Assembly (NCBI GenBank): GCA_031273295.1
Contig: JAISSD010000252.1
Span: 1-39,391, forward strand
Origin: Prevotella sp.
GTDB taxonomy: Bacteria; Bacteroidota; Bacteroidia; Bacteroidales; Dysgonomonadaceae
Length of the DNA stretch: 39,391 nt
Direction of reading: 5' to 3'
Made by a program: the position numbers and the translations under genes. Below the pieces are notes generated by a model. It was not told the origin of the DNA. It did not search any database and saw only the letters and a program-made list of their open reading frames with translations. Below, in pieces: positions 6,178 through 13,558 of the stretch. Numbering within the stretch: position 1 is the first letter of the stretch; the number at the start of each line of letters is the position of its first letter.

Positions 6178-8760
6178 ATGAAACCTGTACTTCTATACGG
6201 CTTGTTAGCCGCTTTGTTCCTGAGCTTCGGCTCATGTAAAAACACGGACGACGAGTTCCTGCCTGACGATGTTTTGCCTCCGGTCAAGGATGGCTATGTT
6301 CGCATGCAGATCACTGTTCCGGGTCTTACTCCTGTATCTACTTACGCTTTGAGTGAGACCGACGAATACAGTCTATCGGAAGTCGATGTGCTGGTTTTCG
6401 ATGCTGCCGGTAAATACCTGTGCCGCGCATACGCGCAGGGACAGGACATTATTACGGACAGTAGCAACAGCAACAAAAAGACTTTCGATGTGTATCTGGA
6501 TGGAGCCGGTAACGCTACCGGCGCTTGTGTCATGGTCGTTGCCAATGCTCATGATGCGGTTGAGGCCGCCAATGCTACATCTCCCTTTACCTCCTCTGTC
6601 ACCACCAAAGAAGACGTTACAAGCGCGCTGGAGTTTGATTCTTCGGGCAAGTGGAATGCGGCCGGAAGCGCTAATTTCAGGCCTTTCCCAATGTGGGGTT
6701 GCCTGTCGCCTGTTGATTTGAGCAATACGGCCAGTGTACCGGTTCCGTCCATCGCCCTGTTGCGCAGTGTTGCAAAAATAGATGTCGAGGTTAACTTGAC
6801 GGGAGGCGCATCCTTCATTCTGGAATCGGTCAGGCTGTACAACTCCCTCAAGAGAGGGCTGGCGGCTCCTCTTGACGGTAATCCTTCGGTGACCGATCCT
6901 GCCATTCCGCCTTCGCTCCTTGCTTCGGACATCAATGATCCAATTTCTTATTTGCATGGCGTCGGCGACGATTTCAGTAATAACCTCTCGTGTACAAACG
7001 TTATTTATATGGCCGAGCAATTCGCCGAACCTGCCGTTGATGGCGGCGGCCCTGCAAAACGTCCCTGTCTGGTCATCGGGGGCAGGTATGGCAGTTCTAC
7101 GGCTAACATCACCTACTACCGCCTTGACTTTGTCAGCGGCAGCTATCCAAACCAGGAGTTCCTGGATGTTTTGCGCAACCATCGTTACCGCTTCAATATC
7201 ACAAAGGTTGACGGCCCGGGTTATGATACAGCACAAGAGGCTTTCGATGCCGCTCCCGTCAATCTGACGGTCAGCCTGACTGCTACCGACGAATCTCTTA
7301 CTTCATATGTCTACGACGGGCAGTATGCACTGGGAGTCAGTCAGGATACTTATGTATTGAATAATAAACAGCAGACCGTCGCTCTGGACATATCCGCCAC
7401 TTATGGAAGTTACAGCGCTGCGGCGTCAAGCACGGGGAACTGGTTGAGATTCGGTTCCGTTATTGGTAGCGGTGACATCGTCGTTCCTGCTGTTTCCGTC
7501 CCGCCGGCTGCACTTGGTACGCTGACTTTCAATGTAACGGCAAATACCGGCAGTGATGCGCGTACCGGCATCATTACTGTTACTTCGGGCCGGTTGGAGA
7601 TAGTAATAACTGTTATACAGTATCCCGAGTTCTACGTTTCCACTCCGCAAACAGACCCGTTTGCGGCCGGTACCGCCGGTACTGCCCTTACGGTCAGATC
7701 TCCTTACAATAACTGGTATGTCAGGGTTGACAGTGATCCGAAAGCGATTGTTTCCGGTTTCTCTCCTGTCAGCGGGAACATTACGACAGGTACGAACGTC
7801 GCACTCGCCTTTCGTCAGTTTTCAGACTGGTCGAACAGTATCACTGAAACCGCCACCGCTACCCTTACTTTTTTTAGTCCTACCGGTGAGTTTGATCCGG
7901 AGACCAGGACGGTGCAGTTGACTGAAACCCTGTACACGCCGCCAACCGATATTACTCCATCAACTCACAACGGTTGGGCAGGCAGCAATATCTATTGGAA
8001 CTCTGCAAAAGGATGTCTGACTTTCGACGACACCCCAACCAGTAACCCTGCTGCCGATGCTTCCGGTTCCGGTTCGGAGACTTATCAGGGCGTACACTTT
8101 AAATGGGGCAGTCTTATTGGTGTGGACCCCAGTGACGTGGGATGGGGTACCGGCGCGACAGTCTACATACCCGATCCATCCACACAAACCTGGACTGTCG
8201 CTAAAGCCGGTACAGGCAATAGCTATAACACTTGGGCTAACATTCTGACTGTGTCAGGCGGTACCGTTGGAACAGATCGGGCTCATCTCACCATCGACAA
8301 GGCCAGTGGGGGCGGATATGATCCTGTAAACAAGCTAGGGGATATTTGCCGTTATCTCACTGAAACGGGCCATGCTCCGGGAAAAGAGAGAGGAACAAGA
8401 TGGCGTATGCCTGTCGCTAATGAGTTTGGGGCTGCAGCGGATTATGGCACGACATTGGGATCTTGGAACAGCAGTACTGCTAATGCTAACGACTACGGTA
8501 CATGGACGGTTACGGGCAACCCCGGATGCCGCAAGAATAACAGTCCCATTGCGAACTACAGGCCATTCTTCCCCGCTAGCGGGCAGCGTAATGTTAATGG
8601 TGTGCGACGCCTCATAGGCGCCGAAAGTACTTACTGGTCGTCTTCGCCGTCCACTGGTGTGAACGCGTACCTCCTAATCTACTACGCCAATGGCAACAAG
8701 AACCCTCTCCACACTGGTGACCGTCTGCACGCCATGTCCGTGCGTTGCGTTAAAGAATAA
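6178..8760 (+). CDS. Large fimbrillin (Mfa/FimA-type) lipoprotein with BACON-like modules and a C-terminal FISUMP/C-type-lectin-like domain
   Basis: This protein has 860 residues. A type II signal peptide ends at Cys20 (LFLSFGSC), followed by acidic residues (KNTDDE) that resemble a lipoprotein export signal. Residues about 38-370 fit the FimA/Mfa fimbrillin family: a strand pattern beginning VRMQITVPGL, a LSEVDVLVFD segment, and the RNHRYRFNITKV motif ending the domain. Two beta-sandwich modules follow (about 385-480 and 485-595); the first has BACON-like features. The C-terminal region (about 595-860) has the GTRWRMPVANEF, FFPASGQRN, YWSSSP and SVRCVKE landmarks of the FISUMP/C-type-lectin fold seen at pilus tips and in DGR-diversified proteins. 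It stands alone between two promoter/terminator signals. A role as tip adhesin is inferred; the ligand is unknown. Confidence 0.8.
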   Translation: MKPVLLYGLLAALFLSFGSCKNTDDEFLPDDVLPPVKDGYVRMQITVPGLTPVSTYALSETDEYSLSEVDVLVFDAAGKYLCRAYAQGQDIITDSSNSNKKTFDVYLDGAGNATGACVMVVANAHDAVEAANATSPFTSSVTTKEDVTSALEFDSSGKWNAAGSANFRPFPMWGCLSPVDLSNTASVPVPSIALLRSVAKIDVEVNLTGGASFILESVRLYNSLKRGLAAPLDGNPSVTDPAIPPSLLASDINDPISYLHGVGDDFSNNLSCTNVIYMAEQFAEPAVDGGGPAKRPCLVIGGRYGSSTANITYYRLDFVSGSYPNQEFLDVLRNHRYRFNITKVDGPGYDTAQEAFDAAPVNLTVSLTATDESLTSYVYDGQYALGVSQDTYVLNNKQQTVALDISATYGSYSAAASSTGNWLRFGSVIGSGDIVVPAVSVPPAALGTLTFNVTANTGSDARTGIITVTSGRLEIVITVIQYPEFYVSTPQTDPFAAGTAGTALTVRSPYNNWYVRVDSDPKAIVSGFSPVSGNITTGTNVALAFRQFSDWSNSITETATATLTFFSPTGEFDPETRTVQLTETLYTPPTDITPSTHNGWAGSNIYWNSAKGCLTFDDTPTSNPAADASGSGSETYQGVHFKWGSLIGVDPSDVGWGTGATVYIPDPSTQTWTVAKAGTGNSYNTWANILTVSGGTVGTDRAHLTIDKASGGGYDPVNKLGDICRYLTETGHAPGKERGTRWRMPVANEFGAAADYGTTLGSWNSSTANANDYGTWTVTGNPGCRKNNSPIANYRPFFPASGQRNVNGVRRLIGAESTYWSSSPSTGVNAYLLIYYANGNKNPLHTGDRLHAMSVRCVKE
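8566..8757 (+). other. Candidate variable region (DGR-like) at the fimbrillin 3' end
   Basis: This segment encodes the FFPASGQRN to SVRCVKE part of the lectin-like domain. Of the 24 codons at 8662-8733, 15 end in C and 5 in T, and many are AAC, TAC, CTC, ATC, CAC, GAC, GGC or GCC. Those are the codons expected when adenines of AAY codons in a template repeat are randomised. The position (extreme C-terminus of a lectin-like domain) also fits. No reverse transcriptase or template repeat is present in the window, so this would have to be a remote (in trans) or relic target. It could also be ordinary codon choice. Confidence 0.4.
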
Positions 8761-8858
8761 GCGAGGCAAGAAATGAATAAATCGCAATGTCATGGCAACG
8801 GGTAAAAAACTTGAGTCGGGTCATTATCAGTAGCGGGTAGCCTTAAAATAAGACAATA

Positions 8859-8895
8859 AAAACGGAGCGCAACTATTCAGGATACGCTCCGTTTT
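8859..8895. terminator. Bidirectional intrinsic terminator after the fimbrillin gene
   Basis: A perfect 11-bp stem, AAAACGGAGCG (8859-8869) with CGCTCCGTTTT (8885-8895), closes a 15-base loop. It has a T-run on the plus strand and A/T-rich sequence on the other side. It lies 98 bases after the fimbrillin stop and between convergent transcripts. Confidence 0.8.
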
Positions 8896-9036
8896 CTTTT
8901 CCGGTATGATTCTTTTCCAATGGGATGCGAATGGTAAAACAGCTGTCGATGGCGTCTTGTCTATTGTTTGTGAACAGATACTAAAGATTGGCAAATAACG
9001 CGGCAAAATCTGTCCCTGATCTTTGAACCTTTGGAT
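8873..9036 (-). pseudogene. Decayed C-terminal tail of a sensor histidine kinase (HATPase_c)
   Basis: Read on the minus strand, one frame ends DSCFTIRIPLEKNHTGKE and a TAG at 8873-8875. 'GSxFTIRIPL' followed by a short charged tail is the usual end of a HATPase_c domain. Upstream, in a shifted frame, about 8965-9020 reads CRVICQSLVSVHK, which aligns with the G2-box region 'GIGLxLxKSLVxLHxG'. At least one frameshift and loss of the glycines make it non-functional, and the rest of the gene is gone. Hybrid two-component regulators commonly control xylan PULs, so this may be the relic of a former regulator. Identification rests on short motifs. Confidence 0.5.
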
Positions 9037-9056
9037 GATAAGCGGTTTTTCCTGTT

Positions 9057-9926
9057 TCACTTTAAAATATTCTGCTGATACTGGGTCGGGGTATATTGTG
9101 TCGCCTGTTTAAAGGTACGGTTAAAATGACTTATGGAATCAAATCCACACTCTATACTTACCTGGGAAACATCCATTTTTTTTAATGTCAGTAACTGACA
9201 TGCATATCCGATCCGCATGTCCGTAACATATTGTATATATGTTTTGCCGGTATTCTCTTTAAAATACCGGCAAAAGGCGCTCGGATTCATAGCCGCCATG
9301 GAGGCAATCTCTGTCAGGCCAATATCGCGTGTATAATTACCGTTGATGTATGATATGATTTTTTCTATCCGCTTGTTTCCGAGAGTAGGAAAAACCTCTT
9401 GATACATGGGAGAAGCCAGTAATTGTTTGTCTCTATACATTGCCATCTTCTGCAAAAGCGATAATAAATTGGTTATTTGATCAAAACCTTTAAACTTTGG
9501 AAAATCATCCATCAAATCTATGATTTGCATGTCGTTTAGCCGGCGGAAAAAGATCCCTCTTTTAGATTCTTTCAAGAATGTTTTTATCTGCAAGAATTGA
9601 GGATAATATTCGATAGAATAGTTCATAAAATCTTTTTCAAACTGGATGATAGAGCCTTTCACCCTTAATTCATGATTGCCGGTTTTATAAATGTCGTCGC
9701 TTAGCATATAATGAGGAAGGTTTGTTCCAAATAGAATAAGGTCGCCGGCAGAATACTTTTCAATACAATCCCCAACAAAACACAATCCTGTACTTTCTTT
9801 CACATAGATAATTTCATATTGACTGTGAAAATGCCATGGATAGGTAAAATGATCATAATCATAATAACGCGGATTGATCGGGTTTACTTCCGTAATAGGA
9901 AGTTTTTCATTCATTATCTTTCTCAT
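9057..9926 (-). CDS. AraC-family transcriptional regulator, probable PUL regulator
   Basis: This protein has 289 residues with a cupin-type sensor domain followed by the two helix-turn-helix units of AraC/XylS regulators. The N-terminal half has the typical cupin pattern (HFTYPWHFHSQYEIIYV, then YSAGDLILFGTNLPH). The DNA-binding part (about 190-289) contains IGLTEIASMAAMNPSAFCRYF and the conserved IECGFDSISHFNRTFK. It is transcribed divergently from susC with 391 bases between them, so it is well placed to sense a xylan-derived sugar and activate the PUL. An alternative start four codons downstream (MNEKLP) is possible. Its DNA is AT-richer than the neighbouring PUL. The ligand is unknown. 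Confidence 0.88.
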   Translation of the reverse strand: MRKIMNEKLPITEVNPINPRYYDYDHFTYPWHFHSQYEIIYVKESTGLCFVGDCIEKYSAGDLILFGTNLPHYMLSDDIYKTGNHELRVKGSIIQFEKDFMNYSIEYYPQFLQIKTFLKESKRGIFFRRLNDMQIIDLMDDFPKFKGFDQITNLLSLLQKMAMYRDKQLLASPMYQEVFPTLGNKRIEKIISYINGNYTRDIGLTEIASMAAMNPSAFCRYFKENTGKTYIQYVTDMRIGYACQLLTLKKMDVSQVSIECGFDSISHFNRTFKQATQYTPTQYQQNILK

Positions 9927-9952
9927 TCTTTCAGATTAAAAGTAACTGTTTG

Positions 9953-9960
9953 CAAATATA
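9953..9960 (-). promoter_or_regulatory. -7 promoter element for the AraC-family gene
   Basis: The minus-strand sequence TATATTTG is an exact TAnnTTTG match 27 bases upstream of the start codon. A TTTG about 13 bases further upstream (9974-9977) is closer than the usual -33 spacing. Confidence 0.45.
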
Positions 9961-10008
9961 CGCATATTATCTGCAAAAAAACGATTATATACGGATTTGT
10001 TTTAGGCG

Positions 10009-10016
10009 TACATTTG
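10009..10016 (+). promoter_or_regulatory. Possible -7 promoter element of the PUL transcript
   Basis: TACATTTG matches TAnnTTTG exactly and faces susC, implying a leader of roughly 290 bases. The usual -33 TTTG is not at standard spacing (a TTTG lies only 9 bases upstream), which would suit a promoter needing an activator such as the divergent AraC protein. That dependence is inferred. Confidence 0.4.
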
Positions 10017-10168
10017 CATGTATGAAATAAAAGATATTATAATGTTTAACCTGTTTAAATAACAAGCCTATGGAAAATTTCGGTTAGCCTTGGATAATCA
10101 AAGAAAATTTGCATTTATTATGACCCTTCTCCAACTAAAAAACGGGTATGCAAAAGAGCGCCAAAGAG

Positions 10169-10243
10169 CATGAAACAACGTTCGGCGGAGCCAATATGTT
10201 GCGAGTTCCTTATGACCATAAAAAAAATTATATACACATGAAA
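10169..10243 (+). repeat. Leader-module repeat, copy B
   Basis: Bases 10182-10219 are identical to 1834-1871, with the same CATGAAACAA before and the TTATATACACATGAAA tail after. It opens a short ORF (ATG at 10196) encoding MLRVPYDHKKNYIHMK. Confidence 0.85.
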
Positions 10244-10321
10244 CGAGCAAGCAAAACTTGCTCAAAGAGCATGAACATGTTGCGAGTTCCTTATGACCAT
10301 AAAAAAATTATATACACATGA
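10196..10321 (+). CDS. 41-codon upstream ORF in the susC leader, overlapping the susC start
   Basis: The ORF begins at the ATG inside leader repeat copy B and runs in frame through copy C (the two internal ATGs are 81 bases, 27 codons, apart). It therefore encodes MLRVPYDHKK twice. Its TGA stop (10319-10321) overlaps the susC ATG (10318-10320) as ATGA, the classic geometry for translational coupling. No signal peptide or known domain is present. It may be a leader peptide controlling susC translation or simply a by-product of the repeat; translation has not been shown. Confidence 0.4.
   Translation: MLRVPYDHKKNYIHMKRASKTCSKSMNMLRVPYDHKKIIYT
10245..10263 (+). promoter_or_regulatory. Small hairpin between leader repeats B and C
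   Basis: GAGCAAG (10245-10251) pairs with CTTGCTC (10257-10263) around a five-base loop. There is no T-run after it, so it is not a standard terminator. It lies within the upstream ORF and could affect leader folding. Confidence 0.45.
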
Positions 10322-10323
10322 AA
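10263..10323 (+). repeat. Leader-module repeat, copy C (shortened), directly before susC
   Basis: The core at 10277-10300 matches the cores of copies A and B (ATGTTGCGAGTTCCTTATGA onward), then an A-tract and TTATATACACATGAAA ending on the susC start codon. The upstream CGGCGGAGCC part of the module is missing. CAAAGAGCATGAA precedes both B and C, suggesting a tandem duplication with an internal deletion. Confidence 0.85.
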
Positions 10324-13300
10324 TATCAAAAAAATTGTATTAAACATTGTAGCCTGTTATTTTTGTTATGTCTGATACCTGTGTGGGTATTTTCACAAAA
10401 CATAACGGTAAAAGGCGTTGTGAAAGACGCGAACGATGAACCGGTCATCGGCGCCGGCGTTTTGCAAAAAGGCGCTACCAATGGTATCATCAGCGATGTC
10501 AATGGTAATTTTACTCTCAGTATGCCGCGGAATGCGACGTTAGTCGTTTCTTTTTTGGGTTACCGGTCTCAGGAAATTCCGTTGAACGGGCGGAATTCAT
10601 TGACTATTGTGTTGGAAGAAGACACAAAAATGCTGAACGAAGTAGTTGTCACAAACGACGGATACAGTACCATGCGGCGCAGCGATCTCACCGGTTCGGT
10701 AGTTTCCGTTGGCGCGGCGAGTATCGAGAAGTCTGTACCGACCACTATCGACCAGGCGTTGCAAGGACGGGTATCCGGACTGATCATGATGCAGAATTCC
10801 GGGGTTCCGGGTGGAGGAAGTTCCATCCAGATTCGCGGTATCAACTCCATCAATAGTTCTAATGAACCTATTTATGTGGTGGACGGCATGATCATCAGCG
10901 GAAGTACCGGATCAAACCAGACCAACGCTATCGCCGGCATCAACCCAGCTGATATCGAAAGCATGGAAGTATTGAAAGATGCGTCGGCCACAGCCATCTA
11001 TGGTTCGCAGGCGGCCAATGGCGTTATTATCATCACTATGAAAAAAGGAAAGGAAGGGCAACCGAAAGTCAGTTTTAACAGCTACTATGGCTATCAGGAA
11101 TTGCCCAACAAAATCAACATGATGAGTCTTCGCGAATATGCGGCGCACTTCAACGAACAGCAAACCGCCTTCGGCTACACCTCCAATCGTAAAGATGCAT
11201 TTAGTCATCCTGAAACGCTAGGTAGAGGTACCGACTGGCAGGATGCTATCTTCGGAGGAGCTGTAATGCAAAGCTACAACCTCTCGGTACGCGGCGGCAA
11301 CAAGACGAACAGCTATTCCATATCTGGTGGATACATGAGCCAGGACGGTATTACCGTAGGTTCGGGTTTCGAACGCGTCACACTCCGTGCAGTACAGGAC
11401 ATATCCGTGCGCAACTGGCTGAAAATGGGCGGCACTGTCAATGTTGGCTATACCGAACAGGAAACCAGCATTGCCAACTGGAGCATTATTCCAAATGCAT
11501 TGTATCAATCTCCTCAGGTACCCGTACTGAATGCCGATGGATCGTATGGCGGACCGGATTCTTCATTTGACAGCAACCTTAGCGGCTACAACAACCCCCT
11601 TGCCGTGGCCAACCTCACGGACCGGGACAACAAGAAATTCAACGCCCGCAGCAATCTTTACATCTCCGTGCAACCTGTGAAATGGTTCAACTACCGCACG
11701 GAGTTCACGGGGGAAGGAGCTATCGACAATTACCAGTATTTCCTGCCTGCCTACCAAATGGGATCGTCCATCAATTCCTATGCCAGCACGCAGGCAGCCA
11801 AGACTTATTCTCTCTCTTGGGTTTGGAAGAACCTGATCAATTTCAATTATACTTTGAAAAAAGACCATCGTTTTACGTTAATGCTGGGTCAGGAGATGAA
11901 CTCCTATCACCGTGAATATCTGCAAGGACAGCGTACGCACGGAAGCAATGATCTTAGGGGATTAGATGCAGGCGATGCCAACTACGCCACTAACAGCGGA
12001 AACAGTAGTGATCGCAAATTTGTCTCGTTTTTTGGTCGTTTTATGTACAATTACAAAGACCGTTACCTGTTTACCGGGACATTCCGTAACGATGGTTCGT
12101 CCAATTTTGCAAAAGATTATCAGTGGGGTACTTTCCCGTCGGCTGCCGTGGCATGGCGCGTGTCGGAAGAACCCTTTTTCAAACCGCTGAAAAAGGCCGT
12201 CAACAATCTTAAATTCCGTTTAAGTTATGGCGAGACAGGTAATTCCAATGTGAGTGCATTTGCTTACGAAAGCATACTTGGCAACGTACAGTCCAACTGG
12301 GGTATCGGCCTGAAAACAGGAAATATTCCCAACGAACTGTTGACTTGGGAAACCACCCGTTCATGGAATGCAGGTATTGACCTCAACTTCCTCGACAACC
12401 GCATCGAGTTCATTGCCGACGCCTACATCAAGAAGACGGATGACTTGTTGATGCAACTCGACCTCCCTGGCTATTTGGGAACCAGCGGGCAGGGAGCCGC
12501 ATCTCCTCCGTGGCACAACATTGGTTCCATGGAAAACAAGGGAGTCGAATTCACATTGAATACAACCAACATTGTGACGAAAAACTTCAAATGGAACACG
12601 AGTGTATCGTTCAGCCTCAACCGGAACGAGATTACCAATATGAATACAGAATCTGCATTCATCAACAAGACCTATCAACTGGGTGGAGCTACTTCAACTG
12701 TTACTCATACAGCGGTGGGGCATCCCATTAGCCAGTTTTGGGGTTACAATGTTATTGGAAGAATCAACTCGGCGGACGATTTCCTTACCGACAACGGCGA
12801 CGGTACCAGTACGGTGAAGGTGGCTACAGTAAAGCACAAGAAAGGGGCGGTTATCAATAATACAGCAAGTAATCTTCCTTCATACACTTATATCGGTGAC
12901 TTGCTCTATGAAGATGTGAACGGGGACGGGATTATTGACGACAAAGACCGTACCTACATCGGAAATCCGTTGCCAAAATTCATCTTCGGATTCACCAACA
13001 CATTTACATATAAAGATTTCGACCTGTCCGTGATGCTCTATGGCTCAATCGGTAACAAAGCATTCAACTGGTTGCGTCGCCGCATTGATGACCCCCGGAG
13101 CTCGGGCAATCTGCGTAATACGACGGCAGATTACTGCAAACTTGGTTATATGGACGGTAATTCCGAAAATAAAGATATCTGGAATGTCTATGTGCTGCCA
13201 GGCGCTGATCCTTCGCAAGTACGCTTGGGCGCGACGGATACCAATGAGAACAATGCGGTGAGTAGTCGTTTCGTAGAAGACGCTTCGTACCTGCGCATCC

Positions 13301-13548
13301 AGAATATTTCACTGGGATACACTTTTCCAAAAAAATGGAGCAAGAAAATCAAGCTTGAAAAACTGCGCCTGTACGCTAACCTTCAGAACGTTTATACCTT
13401 TACCAAGTATCTGGGTTATGATCCGGAAATCGGTTCTACGCAAGGGCAGTACTCTTACTCCGGACAGAGCATGTTGATGTATGGGGTGGATGTCGGTCGT
13501 GTTCCTACTCCGCGAATTTACACCATCGGTTTTGATTTAACATTTTAA
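10318..13548 (+). CDS. susC: SusC-family TonB-dependent outer-membrane oligosaccharide transporter
   Basis: This protein has 1076 residues. A signal peptide (hydrophobic stretch about 12-25, ending VFSQ) is followed by a carboxypeptidase-regulatory-like domain (about 29-105; VKGVVKDANDEPVIGAGV, SFLGYRSQEI). Next come a NEVVVT segment in the TonB-box position, a plug domain (about 120-230; VSGLIMMQNSGVPGGGSSIQIRG, PIYVVDG, VLKDASATAIYGSQAANGVIII) and a long beta-barrel ending in an aromatic/hydrophobic strand (TIGFDLTF). It imports glycan fragments captured by the SusD and SGBP lipoproteins encoded immediately downstream (susD ATG 10 bases after the stop). Substrate is inferred as xylo-oligosaccharides from the enzymes in the locus. 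Its start overlaps an upstream ORF. Confidence 0.96.
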   Translation: MKYQKNCIKHCSLLFLLCLIPVWVFSQNITVKGVVKDANDEPVIGAGVLQKGATNGIISDVNGNFTLSMPRNATLVVSFLGYRSQEIPLNGRNSLTIVLEEDTKMLNEVVVTNDGYSTMRRSDLTGSVVSVGAASIEKSVPTTIDQALQGRVSGLIMMQNSGVPGGGSSIQIRGINSINSSNEPIYVVDGMIISGSTGSNQTNAIAGINPADIESMEVLKDASATAIYGSQAANGVIIITMKKGKEGQPKVSFNSYYGYQELPNKINMMSLREYAAHFNEQQTAFGYTSNRKDAFSHPETLGRGTDWQDAIFGGAVMQSYNLSVRGGNKTNSYSISGGYMSQDGITVGSGFERVTLRAVQDISVRNWLKMGGTVNVGYTEQETSIANWSIIPNALYQSPQVPVLNADGSYGGPDSSFDSNLSGYNNPLAVANLTDRDNKKFNARSNLYISVQPVKWFNYRTEFTGEGAIDNYQYFLPAYQMGSSINSYASTQAAKTYSLSWVWKNLINFNYTLKKDHRFTLMLGQEMNSYHREYLQGQRTHGSNDLRGLDAGDANYATNSGNSSDRKFVSFFGRFMYNYKDRYLFTGTFRNDGSSNFAKDYQWGTFPSAAVAWRVSEEPFFKPLKKAVNNLKFRLSYGETGNSNVSAFAYESILGNVQSNWGIGLKTGNIPNELLTWETTRSWNAGIDLNFLDNRIEFIADAYIKKTDDLLMQLDLPGYLGTSGQGAASPPWHNIGSMENKGVEFTLNTTNIVTKNFKWNTSVSFSLNRNEITNMNTESAFINKTYQLGGATSTVTHTAVGHPISQFWGYNVIGRINSADDFLTDNGDGTSTVKVATVKHKKGAVINNTASNLPSYTYIGDLLYEDVNGDGIIDDKDRTYIGNPLPKFIFGFTNTFTYKDFDLSVMLYGSIGNKAFNWLRRRIDDPRSSGNLRNTTADYCKLGYMDGNSENKDIWNVYVLPGADPSQVRLGATDTNENNAVSSRFVEDASYLRIQNISLGYTFPKKWSKKIKLEKLRLYANLQNVYTFTKYLGYDPEIGSTQGQYSYSGQSMLMYGVDVGRVPTPRIYTIGFDLTF

Positions 13549-13558
13549 TTAGTTGACT

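Noticed and set aside
8761..9056. DGR template repeat or reverse transcriptase downstream of the fimbrillin gene
   Set aside because: No near-copy of the 3' end and no reverse-transcriptase motif was seen here or elsewhere in the window.
8827..9060. 77-codon minus-strand ORF overlapping the AraC stop
   Set aside because: Its reading frame has no family; the kinase-like similarity lies in other frames of the same DNA, so a decayed kinase tail explains the region better.
10245..10263. Intrinsic terminator in the susC leader
   Set aside because: The stem is only 7 bp and is followed by mixed sequence rather than a T-run; recorded instead as a leader hairpin.
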